The position numbers were made by a program, and so were the translations under genes. Positions 38,334-46,300 of a DNA stretch of 52,236 nucleotides are shown here, piece after piece; within the stretch, counting starts at the first letter, position 1, and each line of letters starts with the position of its first letter. The notes beneath the pieces are model-generated. The model ran no database searches and was not told where the DNA came from. It was given only the letters and a program-made list of their open reading frames with translations. Source of the stretch: Thermoplasmata archaeon. Lineage in GTDB: Archaea; Thermoplasmatota; E2; DHVEG-1. The stretch is taken from positions 1-52,236 of the forward strand of contig JAHWGK010000016.1 in NCBI GenBank assembly GCA_020054495.1, read 5' to 3'.

Positions 38334-40514
38334 ATGAAATTGGAAGAACTTCCTTTGAATAAGGAAATAATCGAGGTGCTCAAAGAGCATGAGATAACTA
38401 AGCTTTATCCTCCACAAGAAGAGGCATTACCTTATGTGCTAAAAGGGGAAAACATGGTGCTTTCTATTCCTACGGCTAGTGGTAAAAGCCTCGTAGCATA
38501 TTTAGCAATCGTACATAGATTGATACAAGATGGAGGGAAAGCACTTTATGTTGTTCCTTTAAAGGCTCTTGCTCGAGAAAAATATGAAGAGCTTAAACTT
38601 TTTGAAAAACTTGGTTTAAAAGTTGGCATTTCTACAGGAGATCTTGATGATTCAAATCCAAGACTTGCAAGGTTTGATATCATTGTTTGTACTTCTGAGA
38701 AAGCAGACTCTTTACTTCGCCATAAGATTACTTGGGTTGATAAGGTTAAGGTCCTTGTAATCGATGAGGTTCATTTAATTCATGATCCTAATCGTGGACC
38801 CACCTTGGAAGTAATTATATCTCGTTTCAAAGCACTTAATCCAAAAACACAGGTAGTCGCGCTCTCTGCGACAATTAAAAATGCAACGGAGTTATCTATT
38901 TGGTTAGACGGTAAGTTAATTCAGTCTGATTGGCGTCCAGTTCCACTAAGAGAAGGAGTATGTTTTAAAAATGAAGTTAAATATGACGACGGTAAAATCG
39001 AAAATATCGATGGTACTGAAAAAAAATCTTTAGAAAGACTAGTTGAAAATTCCATTGTAAATGGTGGTCAGGTTCTTGTTTTTGTTAATACACGTAGATC
39101 AACAGTTTCGGTGGCAAATAAGTTAGCTATAGTAATTGAGAAAAACATATCAAAAAGAGATAAGAAGAATTTGGAAAAACTAATGGACTTGATTAAAAAA
39201 GAACTACCTGAGCTTACCTCTGTTGATAAGAAATTGTTTTCTTGTTTGGAAAAGGGTGTGGCTTTTCATAATGCAGGTCTTTCTAGTTCTCAGCGTAGTG
39301 TTGTTGAACGAGGTTTTAAGGATCGTATTATTAAGTGTATTGTAGCAACACCTACACTTGCTGCTGGTGTTAATATACCTGCTCAGCGTGTTGTTATTAG
39401 GGACCTCTGGCGCTATGATCCTAATTTTGGTATGCATCCAATTCCAATTTTTGAGTATAAGCAACAGGCAGGTAGAGCTGGAAGACCAAGGTACGATAAA
39501 TTTGGAGATGCAATTACTATTGCAAAGAATGAGGAACAAAAGGAAGAAATTTTTAATAACTATATTTTAAGTGATATTGAGCCTATTTTTTCTAAACTTG
39601 GCAGTCAATCTGCACTGAGAATGCATCTGTTGTCTGCAATTGCGACTAATTTTGTAGATAGTATTGATGGCATCTACAAGTTTATTGATAGTACTTTTTA
39701 TGCTTATCAGTCTGATACGTCTGTTTTGAAAGATGAAATTGATGAGGCCATTGATTTTTTACTTAGTAGTGGTTTTATCGAGCAGATAAATAATGATAGG
39801 TTTATGTCAACTTTGTTTGGTAATAGAACTTCTTCACTCTATATTGATCCGTTGTCTGCTTTACTATTGAAAAAGGCTCTTGAAAAATCATGTGACATGG
39901 AGACGTCCACTTTATCTTTTATTCATGCTGTGTGTTCCACTCCAGATGTACGTTCACTATACCTTAGACGTGGTGATACATGGGTAGAAGAAAAAGCAGA
40001 GGAAAAGAGGAGTATCTTTTTACTTGAGCTACCTGTCGCTTCAAATGAGGAATACGAATGGTTTTTGAGTGATCTGAAAACAGCATCATTAATTGAAGAT
40101 TGGATAGAAGAAATTCATGAAGAGAGAATTATTACTAAGTATAATGTTGGACCAGGGGATATTCATAATATTGTGGAAATGACACAGTGGCTTTTACATG
40201 CAGCTAGAGAATTTGCTAGAATGTATAATTTTGATTGTGTTTCTGATCTTAGTGATCTACTTTTAAGAGTCCGGTATGGATGTAAAAAAGAACTTCTTAA
40301 TCTCGTATCCTTAAAAGGTATAGGTAGAATTAGAGCAAGAGCTTTGTTTAATGAAAGTTTCAAAACAATTAGTGATCTACGTGGTGTACCTCTAAAAAGA
40401 ATTGCAGAGATCAAAACAATTGGTGAGGGCGTAGCCAAAAGCATTAAGAGCCAAATAGGAGAAAGCGATAAAGGAGAAGATAAAGAACTCTCTGAGTTCG
40501 TTGTTAAAAAATGA
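38334..40514 (+). CDS. hel308: Hel308-type ATP-dependent DNA helicase
   Basis: A superfamily 2 helicase that unwinds lagging-strand forks, 3' to 5'. Motifs: Q-motif YPPQEEAL, Walker A PTASGKS (46-52), DEVH near 144, SATI near 177, 'GVAFHNAGLSSSQRSVVE', and QAGRAGRPRYD near 378. The winged-helix and ratchet domains follow, with a C-terminal helix-hairpin-helix ('LVSLKGIGRIRARALFNESFKTISDLRGVPLKRIAEI'). Length of 726 is typical. The next gene, cgi121, starts 13 bp after the stop. Confidence 0.95.
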   Translation: MKLEELPLNKEIIEVLKEHEITKLYPPQEEALPYVLKGENMVLSIPTASGKSLVAYLAIVHRLIQDGGKALYVVPLKALAREKYEELKLFEKLGLKVGISTGDLDDSNPRLARFDIIVCTSEKADSLLRHKITWVDKVKVLVIDEVHLIHDPNRGPTLEVIISRFKALNPKTQVVALSATIKNATELSIWLDGKLIQSDWRPVPLREGVCFKNEVKYDDGKIENIDGTEKKSLERLVENSIVNGGQVLVFVNTRRSTVSVANKLAIVIEKNISKRDKKNLEKLMDLIKKELPELTSVDKKLFSCLEKGVAFHNAGLSSSQRSVVERGFKDRIIKCIVATPTLAAGVNIPAQRVVIRDLWRYDPNFGMHPIPIFEYKQQAGRAGRPRYDKFGDAITIAKNEEQKEEIFNNYILSDIEPIFSKLGSQSALRMHLLSAIATNFVDSIDGIYKFIDSTFYAYQSDTSVLKDEIDEAIDFLLSSGFIEQINNDRFMSTLFGNRTSSLYIDPLSALLLKKALEKSCDMETSTLSFIHAVCSTPDVRSLYLRRGDTWVEEKAEEKRSIFLLELPVASNEEYEWFLSDLKTASLIEDWIEEIHEERIITKYNVGPGDIHNIVEMTQWLLHAAREFARMYNFDCVSDLSDLLLRVRYGCKKELLNLVSLKGIGRIRARALFNESFKTISDLRGVPLKRIAEIKTIGEGVAKSIKSQIGESDKGEDKELSEFVVKK

Positions 40515-40527
40515 TAGAAGGAAATAT

Positions 40528-41034
40528 ATGTTAAAAATAATTGGTGCAAAAGGTAACATAACAGATGTCGATAGTTTTCTAAAAAAAGTTAACAGTTTTT
40601 CACAAGATAATAACATAATCACCCAAGTATTTGACGCAGATATGATATTTGGAGAAAGACATCTTATTTCTGCTATAGAACATGCCAAAAGATCAATAGA
40701 TAGAAAAACAAATACAACAAAATCATTAGAAATGGAAATTCTATTATATGCTTCTGGTGAACGTCAGTTAAAACTTGCAATTCCAAAAATGGGGGTAAAG
40801 AAAGGTACAGCAAATATTGCATTTGTTTTTATCAAAGACAGTAAGATTACAGATCAAATGATTAATGAATTACTAAAACAACTATCATTAATTCAAGATG
40901 ACAAAGTGATAGAGGGAGATGAAAATACACTCAAAAAGTTTGGTATTACAGAAAATGAAACAGGAACAGTCACGAAAGATAAATACGGGAATCTTATTCT
41001 GGAAAAGGTCGCAATGGTTGATATCATAAAATAA
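40528..41034 (+). CDS. cgi121: KEOPS complex subunit Cgi121
   Basis: It helps recruit tRNA to KEOPS for t6A37 synthesis. The 168 residues include the family motifs 'IIGAKGNITDVDSFL', 'QVFDADMIFGERHLISAIEHAKRSIDR' and 'SLEMEILLYASGERQLKLAIPKMGVK'. ATG 40528 follows AGAAGGAAATAT and gives the standard N-terminus; the longer frame from TTG 40501 overlaps hel308 and is unlikely. Probably one transcript with hel308. Confidence 0.9.
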   Translation: MLKIIGAKGNITDVDSFLKKVNSFSQDNNIITQVFDADMIFGERHLISAIEHAKRSIDRKTNTTKSLEMEILLYASGERQLKLAIPKMGVKKGTANIAFVFIKDSKITDQMINELLKQLSLIQDDKVIEGDENTLKKFGITENETGTVTKDKYGNLILEKVAMVDIIK

Positions 41035-41193
41035 GCCCGCATGAGATTTATATGGGGCGGTTTCCTTCTGTTGAACTCATCAAAAATACCATTTTTCGTG
41101 TGGGGGCTTTTCACCCCAAAAAGCGTTATTTTGTCTGATGGATGTGCGGATGATTGATTACAATGCAGTTATCCCCCTTTCCCCTAGAACAAA

Positions 41194-41355
41194 TTATTTC
41201 TTGCCCTTATAAGATAGAACACCCATAGCGACAAGTGATATGGCTACCAAAATAGCTCCTAAAATGGTTATATATCTTCCAGAAAATTCGCTTCCTAACA
41301 ATAGACCAAGTCCAATACCACCAATGATACCTACGGGCAATCCTGTTTTATCCAT
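41194..41355 (-). CDS. 53-residue two-helix membrane protein
   Basis: The frame reads MDKTGLPVGIIGGIGLGLLL... and ends GVLSYKGKK. The Gly-rich first helix (GIIGGIGLGLLLG) and the second helix (ITILGAILVAISLVAM) make a hairpin. A clear ribosome site GGAAGAGGTAACG precedes the ATG. Function unknown. The Gly-zipper helix resembles that of the neighbouring 41476-41781 product. Confidence 0.6.
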   Translation of the reverse strand: MDKTGLPVGIIGGIGLGLLLGSEFSGRYITILGAILVAISLVAMGVLSYKGKK

Positions 41356-41475
41356 ATCGTTACCTCTTCCAAATTATAATTTCATATCATCTCTTTATTA
41401 TTAAAAGCAGCGTTATTTGCCTGACGGATATAAATGCACCGTTGAAAAAGTAGTAGAAATTAGGAGGGAGTTATA

Positions 41476-41781
41476 ATGAATTTAATAAAACGATATGGGC
41501 AAAAAGGCTTTTTCTGCAATCCTAGAAATGTTAGGAATAATATGAAAAATGATACTGCAAATATTAGGAAGTATAGTTATGTAGAACTTGGTATGCTTTT
41601 CGGAATGTTTATTGGAATTGGAATTGGGATAACAGCATTTTCTTTTACGGGCGATGCTCAGTCTTTCACACTTACAGGAATCGGGATCATATTTGGATTA
41701 GGAATCGGAGCTGTGCTCGACAAACGGCAGAAAAAGAAAAGAGATAATAAAATGAAAATATGTAAAGAAGTGATAGAATGA
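41476..41781 (+). CDS. Small membrane protein with glycine-zipper helices
   Basis: The 101-residue product has a soluble, basic N-terminus and two Gly-rich helices (LGMLFGMFIGIGIGITAF and LTGIGIIFGLGIGAVLDK), then a Lys/Arg-rich tail. Strong AGGAGGGAG lies 8 bases before the ATG. The last codon overlaps the start of the next gene (ATGA), so both are translated together. Not recognised beyond this. Confidence 0.65.
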   Translation: MNLIKRYGQKGFFCNPRNVRNNMKNDTANIRKYSYVELGMLFGMFIGIGIGITAFSFTGDAQSFTLTGIGIIFGLGIGAVLDKRQKKKRDNKMKICKEVIE

Positions 41782-42176
41782 AAATAATCGCAGTAACATT
41801 AGGAACCTGGTTTCTTTTTATGATTCTTGCAATTATCAATGCTGGAATACGAAATGGAGTTTACAAACCCATTGTTGGCGATTTAACTGCTCATCAAATA
41901 AGTACAATAATTTTCATTTTTGTCATTTTAGTCGTGACTTATTTGATTTTAAGATTTAGCGATCTTAATTTAAGTGACTCTCAAGCATTGTTTATGGGCA
42001 TTACCTGGGTAATATTAACAATTGGTTTTGAATTCATTGCTGGTCACTATGCATTTGGAATCTCATGGGAAAAACTTCTCGCAGATTACAACATTCTTAA
42101 CGGAAGAGTATGGGGTCTTGTACCGTTAACCGTATTCATCGCTCCATCGCTATCTAGTTTTATTTTGCGGAGGTAG
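41778..42176 (+). CDS. Four-helix membrane protein, unknown
   Basis: A 132-residue hydrophobic protein with about four helices ('VTLGTWFLFMILAIINAGIRNGVYKPIVGDLTAHQISTIIFIFVILVVTYLIL...'). The pattern 'NAGIRNGVYKP...DLTAHQIST' is found in a conserved but uncharacterised bacterial and archaeal family. It overlaps the upstream gene by 4 bp and ends 150 bp before tRNA-Arg. Confidence 0.65.
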   Translation: MKIIAVTLGTWFLFMILAIINAGIRNGVYKPIVGDLTAHQISTIIFIFVILVVTYLILRFSDLNLSDSQALFMGITWVILTIGFEFIAGHYAFGISWEKLLADYNILNGRVWGLVPLTVFIAPSLSSFILRR

Positions 42177-42324
42177 ATTTAGAGAATGATTATGTCATCA
42201 AATACTCTTAACAATATTGCTAAAACATATGCCGACATGCCATAACTTTTTTTACTAACATCTGTTTCCCATCAAATATTGCGATGAAACCCAATAAGAC
42301 GGGTAGTTAAGAATCGTAAAACCT

Positions 42325-42398
42325 GCCCGCATGAGGTAGCTTGGATATCCTGAAGGCTTGCGGAGCCTTCTACTCGGGTTCGAATCCCGATGCGGGCG
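42325..42398 (+). tRNA. tRNA-Arg (anticodon GCG)
   Basis: A full cloverleaf can be drawn. Acceptor GCCCGCA (42325-42331) pairs with TGCGGGC (42391-42397), with discriminator G. The anticodon stem AAGGC/GCCTT carries loop TTGCGGA, giving anticodon GCG at 42360-42362. The T-arm is TCGGG-TTCGAAT-CCCGA. CCA is not encoded. Its 3' end is duplicated at 50404-50428, marking it as an integration target. Confidence 0.93.
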
Positions 42399-42399
42399 T
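42384..42399. repeat. Putative attachment site, left copy (in tRNA-Arg)
   Basis: ATCCCGATGCGGGCGT is identical to 50413-50428. Extended to 25 bases (42375-42399 against 50404-50428), 22 match. The repeats are 8,029 bp apart in the same orientation. Confidence 0.7.
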
Positions 42400-42458
42400 A
42401 ATATTATCAAGCACGTTTAATATTTACACGATTTATTAAAAAGGAAAAAAATAGAATT

Positions 42459-42492
42459 TTATACCGGTAAAACGGAGTTCAATTCTCGTATC
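42459..42492 (+). repeat. T-arm-like dispersed repeat, copy D
   Basis: TTTATACCGGTAAAA is followed by CGGAGTTCAATTCTCGTA. It lies 60 bp inside the left end of the putative island, mirroring copy E close to the right end in the same orientation. Confidence 0.75.
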
Positions 42493-42525
42493 GTAACTAA
42501 ATAAATAACTCAATTTGCATTTTAT

Positions 42526-43443
42526 TTACATAGGTCGTAAAGTTCCTGCAAATACTTGCCACGCAAGTGCTGATTTCGCAACTAAACTTAGAATAATATA
42601 CACTTTTTCTCCATAAAGATAATCCTTCCATTTTCCAATTTTTTTATACTGAAGATACATATTTATAGCAAACAGATTAAAAAATATGGCAATGGTAATA
42701 AAGATCGCAATGACAAAATCAGGTACAGATTCTGCAGTTATTAAAGGTATAAATACAACAATCCATGGTATAAAACCTGCTATACATCCAATTCTATACG
42801 AGAGCCAATTTGTTTTTTTTGTTGTTTGGTTATGAACTTCCATCATGAGTCCCATTAGGTTCATTACAACGGTCAGTGTAAATAATGCAAGTAACGTTCC
42901 AAAATCATATATTGTCACAAGCATTGCTATGAGAAATATCATCAGAGAAGCACTAAAAGAATACTCATACCATCGAGCAGGATTAATATGTTTTTTTAGA
43001 TTTCTTACATACCATTTGTACAATACTGATGCTATGAGAAAATGAGCTATTGCTGACATAAAAAGAAATAACGCTACCATAGGCCCAATTCTGAGGTCAT
43101 AAAAAGTTTCGGATACAGGAGAAATCGTTTGGGTAACTGCATCAAATACAGGATGCGAATAAGTTAACGGAAGCGTAAAATCGTTACTTAATAACAGCAT
43201 TAAAAATCCTTGTATTAAATGCAAAACACCCATCACTGCATTAAAGATTCGTAATCGTTTGAAACATTTATCCCCCAATGAAGTAAAACAATCTAATTTC
43301 TCTGTTTCTTTTTTCTCAACGGGAAATGTATATTTACCATAAGTATTACATTTTGGACAAGTAATATAAATTTGCTCTCCAGCATCTCCATGTACAGATA
43401 AATGGTGTGTACATTTAGGACATTTAATTCTCATATCAATCAT
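42526..43443 (-). CDS. Heliorhodopsin with N-terminal zinc ribbon
   Basis: Residues 65-305 are a heliorhodopsin, a seven-helix retinal protein with inverted topology. TM3 has 'ARWYEYSFSASLMIFLIAML' (counterion-type Glu at E160), followed by 'NLMGLMMEVHNQ'. TM7 has 'YIILSLVAKSALAWQVFAGTL' with the retinal Schiff-base lysine at K290. In front lies an extra domain of about 45 residues with a zinc-ribbon pattern C8-x2-C11...C29-x2-C32, normally absent from the 250-residue family. In the inverted topology this domain would face the cytoplasm. GAGGTAGATTTA supports the ATG at 43443. It is the first island gene beside tRNA-Arg. Probably a light sensor or enzyme regulator rather than a pump. Confidence 0.9.
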   Translation of the reverse strand: MIDMRIKCPKCTHHLSVHGDAGEQIYITCPKCNTYGKYTFPVEKKETEKLDCFTSLGDKCFKRLRIFNAVMGVLHLIQGFLMLLLSNDFTLPLTYSHPVFDAVTQTISPVSETFYDLRIGPMVALFLFMSAIAHFLIASVLYKWYVRNLKKHINPARWYEYSFSASLMIFLIAMLVTIYDFGTLLALFTLTVVMNLMGLMMEVHNQTTKKTNWLSYRIGCIAGFIPWIVVFIPLITAESVPDFVIAIFITIAIFFNLFAINMYLQYKKIGKWKDYLYGEKVYIILSLVAKSALAWQVFAGTLRPM

Positions 43444-43476
43444 TAAATCTACCTCATATCATCACAATTAATTAAT

Positions 43477-44118
43477 TTAAAGTATATGAATCTCACCATC
43501 TCTTCTTATTATATAAGTATTGATTATCGAGCGAATAATATCAATAGGTCCAAAAAACTCTCTCTTACCAAAGACCAATACATAGTCTCCTCCTTTTTCA
43601 TAGGGATCCCAACAATAAATATAATATGTTCCTGATTCACTTATGTCTTCTTCAAATATTGGTCCTACATAATACGATTTTCCACCAAATGGTTCATAGA
43701 AAATCTCTCTTTCAGTTCCTGGTTCAACATTTTCTTTTACAATTATGCCATAACCTGGCGGAATATCAAATGGAAGGGTTTGATTCGGTTCTGGTAATCC
43801 TGGACCTACAAGTGCAAACCAGGGGACAAAATCTTCATAATAATCATCAACAACAGGTACGATGAGTTCTATGTATACATTTTTAGGTTTATTTCTAATT
43901 TTGAATTTAAAAGCATCAATATCTTCACATGGAGTTTCCCCATCATTTTCTAACCATGCATAAAACGCTTTAGAATATTCAATCATTTTCCATACATAAA
44001 ATGGTTTTTCTTCATTATAATCTTTATATTCAATATATGGAACATGTGCTGATATACACGAAGTAATTATCAAAAGTGATAAAAAACATGCAAATATGAT
44101 TACAATTATTTTTTTCAA
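43477..44118 (-). CDS. Exported protein of unknown function
   Basis: A signal sequence (KKIIVIIFACFLSLLIITSCIS) with a lipobox-like TSC is followed by about 185 residues of soluble, aromatic-rich sequence ('HVPYIEY', 'PFYVWKMIEYSKAFYAWLEND', 'SGTYYIYCWDPYEKGGDYVLVFGKREFFG'). The last part resembles a pre-peptidase C-terminal-type beta-sandwich. I prefer TTG 44118, 8 bases after GGGGGT; an ATG at 44148 in the same frame is the alternative. Related proteins of the type 'HxPYIE' are uncharacterised. Upstream of, and possibly transcribed with, the heliorhodopsin gene (33-bp gap). Confidence 0.65.
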   Translation of the reverse strand: MKKIIVIIFACFLSLLIITSCISAHVPYIEYKDYNEEKPFYVWKMIEYSKAFYAWLENDGETPCEDIDAFKFKIRNKPKNVYIELIVPVVDDYYEDFVPWFALVGPGLPEPNQTLPFDIPPGYGIIVKENVEPGTEREIFYEPFGGKSYYVGPIFEEDISESGTYYIYCWDPYEKGGDYVLVFGKREFFGPIDIIRSIINTYIIRRDGEIHIL

Positions 44119-44276
44119 TCTAAAAGAACCCCCAAATAGATATAACAATAACTATTCATTATTCATAAATTATTCTATGAATTAATTAAAGAAATAATTA
44201 TGATTTTATCAATTAGTTATTTTTTTAGAATCAACACAAAACTGTCTTACGTCAACAGATAAAAAATATGAAAAAT

Positions 44277-44310
44277 AGTCCCAGATTTGGGACCAAATCC
44301 CAATGCAGGA
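44277..44310. other. Hairpin and degenerate tRNA-Arg 3'-end-like sequence
   Basis: GTCCCAGATTTGGGAC (44277-44292) is a 6-bp-stem hairpin. The overlapping stretch to 44310 (CAAATCCCAATGCAGGATG) matches 17 of 25 bases of the tRNA-Arg 3' end. The remainder of the 44119-44518 gap contains no recognisable gene. Confidence 0.35.
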
Positions 44311-44518
44311 TGTATACCAAGTTTTTACTCTGTAAATATCATCTTATAAATCGTGCTACTAATTATCACTAGCCTGGCGGGTTAGAAAGATTCTAGAAGT
44401 AAAACACTGTATTTTAAACACATATTTTTTTTATTTGTCTGCAGCTATCTGTTGGAAGCATCTTGGTGAAATTAATATATCAGATGTTATTATCAATAAC
44501 AAAATGGGGTAGAACACA

Positions 44519-45346
44519 TTGAAAAATAAAATTGTATTAATCACAGGTGCAACATCAGGTATTGGAAAAGAGACTGCTCTAGTCCTAGCAAAGCTAGGTG
44601 CAACAATTGTTTTCACAACCAGAGATAATTTAAAAGGAGAAAAAACCAAGAAAGAACTAATAGTTGCGACTAACAACAAAGATATCCATATGTTAAAATG
44701 CAATTTAGCATCATTTGAGTCAATCAAGAATTGCTGTAAAGAGTTTAAATCAAAATATGACAAGTTACATGTTTTAATAAACAACGCTGGAATATGGGAT
44801 TTTAAAAGAAGAGAATCAAAAGATGGAATTGAAAACATCTTTGCAACTAATTATCTTGCACCATTTCTCATGACAAATTTATTACTTGATGTGTTAAAAA
44901 AAAGCAGTCCCTCCCGTATAATTAATGTAACATCTGGGATGCATTACGGAACAATAAATTTTGAGGATATAGAGTTTAAGCAGAAATTTTCTGGAGCTAA
45001 AGCCTACAGACAATCTAAACTTGGATTGATATTATATACTAGGCTTTTAGCAAAAAAACTAGAGGGAACAGGTGTAACAGTTAATACTGCTCATCCTGGG
45101 ATGAATAAAACAGATCTTGGGAGAGATGCAGGCGGATTTTCAAAAATGATATTTAAAATGATGGGGAAAGATCCTAAAATAGGTGCTGAAACATCAATAT
45201 ACCTAGCAAGCTCAGCAGAGGTAAAGAATATAACAGGAGAATATTTTGCAAAGAAAAAAATTAAAAAATCATCAAAAGAATCCTATGACATGGAACTAGC
45301 AGAAAAATTATGGGATGTCAGTAAAAAATATTTGAAATTAGACTAA
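44519..45346 (+). CDS. Short-chain dehydrogenase, retinol-dehydrogenase-like
   Basis: An NAD(P)-dependent oxidoreductase of 275 residues with a Rossmann motif TGATSGIG (8-15), 'NNAG' and the catalytic Y-x3-K in 'AYRQSKLGLILYTRLLAKKLEGTGVTVNTAHPGMNKTDLGR'. That last segment, with 'NVTSGMHYGTINFEDIEF', resembles animal retinol dehydrogenases 11-14 and WW-domain oxidoreductases. The start is TTG 44519, after GGGGT. It lies in the same island as a heliorhodopsin and carotenoid genes, so retinal/retinol interconversion is a reasonable guess, but SDR substrates are hard to predict. Confidence 0.8.
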   Translation: MKNKIVLITGATSGIGKETALVLAKLGATIVFTTRDNLKGEKTKKELIVATNNKDIHMLKCNLASFESIKNCCKEFKSKYDKLHVLINNAGIWDFKRRESKDGIENIFATNYLAPFLMTNLLLDVLKKSSPSRIINVTSGMHYGTINFEDIEFKQKFSGAKAYRQSKLGLILYTRLLAKKLEGTGVTVNTAHPGMNKTDLGRDAGGFSKMIFKMMGKDPKIGAETSIYLASSAEVKNITGEYFAKKKIKKSSKESYDMELAEKLWDVSKKYLKLD

Positions 45347-45438
45347 AACCTGTTAAGATATCAATTTGTTATGCATGTTTTCCTTTTTTAGTATTTAATT
45401 ATTGATTACTATAATCAATCATTGGTATACCATCTTTT

Positions 45439-45774
45439 TTATTCCAAATTTTTTTCAAAATTCCTTTCTCGCATATATAAGAATAAAGGAAAACCTAAGG
45501 AGATTCCAACTAAAATTGAGGCGATGAATACAATCCATAAATATTTAATTTTTAATTTAACACCTTCATAAATTACAAAGACAAAAAAAACAGTTGCTGT
45601 AACAAATAAATCCAGTGCAAATAAAGTGCTTATTCTACTTGCAAAAAGTTGGTTTATCATCATATGAAAACCAAAATTACATTCCATTATTATTGGAATT
45701 AATTGTGAATACGGTAAAAAAAATCCAAAGATACACAGAATAATATACAAATGTTTTATTTTTATATTAATCAT
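45439..45774 (-). CDS. DUF2834 membrane protein
   Basis: A protein of about 111 residues with three helices showing the DUF2834 pattern: 'GFFLPYSQLIP', 'MINQLFASRISTLFALDLFVTATVFFVFVIYEG', 'SILVGISLGFPLFLYMRER'. The role of this family is unknown; members occur in cyanobacteria, haloarchaea and other light-exposed organisms. ATG 45774 (MINIKIKHLY) reduces the overlap with the SOUL gene to 8 bp; ATG 45786 is also possible. Confidence 0.75.
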   Translation of the reverse strand: MINIKIKHLYIILCIFGFFLPYSQLIPIIMECNFGFHMMINQLFASRISTLFALDLFVTATVFFVFVIYEGVKLKIKYLWIVFIASILVGISLGFPLFLYMRERNFEKNLE

Positions 45775-46285
45775 AAACAACTTCAACCCCTACTTCATTT
45801 CTTCTTATAAACGGAGGAGCAAAAGGACTATTATATCTCAAAAGCATTGGTTCACTAATAATTTTTATATTATTTTTTTCTAATTCTAAAAATAATTTTT
45901 CTTTATACTTTTTTATTTTATTTTTTGTTGAATATCCACTGAATCTTATAACAGCAAGTTTTTTTTCTGGCTCAAATTTAATTTTAACTTTATTATTTAA
46001 AGGTATTGGAATATTATTTTTATTGTATTTTGATGGCATAACAAAAGCCATATATTTTTCTTGATTAATAACTGGAGTGGTCATTTCAATTTTTTTTGAA
46101 TTAATCACTGGCGCTGTCATTTTTATTTTTTCTTGGACTTTATTATTACCAGATATATAATTGAATAAAACTACAAATGGAATATCATTTTCACCTTTAG
46201 CAATTGCAAGTATTAATTCAGGATATTTTCTTATTTCAAAATTTGGCATTTTTTTTATTATTGAATATTTAACTTTTTCAACCAT
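45767..46285 (-). CDS. SOUL-family heme-binding protein
   Basis: The 172 residues match the SOUL/HBP fold: 'YSIIKKMPNFEIRKYPELILAIA', 'KIKMTAPVINSKKIEMTTPVI', 'YMAFVMPSKY' and 'VIRFSGYSTKNKIKKYKEKLFLELEKNNIKI...LLRYNSPFAPPFIRRNEVGVEV'. SOUL proteins bind heme or tetrapyrroles; the axial ligand is not conserved across the family. It is the middle gene of a minus-strand run UbiA-SOUL-DUF2834 with gaps of 15 bp and an 8-bp overlap. Confidence 0.87.
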   Translation of the reverse strand: MVEKVKYSIIKKMPNFEIRKYPELILAIAKGENDIPFVVLFNYISGNNKVQEKIKMTAPVINSKKIEMTTPVINQEKYMAFVMPSKYNKNNIPIPLNNKVKIKFEPEKKLAVIRFSGYSTKNKIKKYKEKLFLELEKNNIKIISEPMLLRYNSPFAPPFIRRNEVGVEVVYD

Positions 46286-46300
46286 CTTTTAAGCTCCATC

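Noticed and set aside
41035-41045. Copy of the tRNA-Arg 5' end (GCCCGCATGAG)
   Set aside because: Only 11 bases match and the rest diverges at once; chance similarity is plausible in 52 kb.
45439-45774. Small lycopene cyclase subunit (CrtYc/d-like)
   Set aside because: Size and three helices would fit, but the sequence pattern is that of DUF2834 and the cyclase PxE(E/D) motif is not present.
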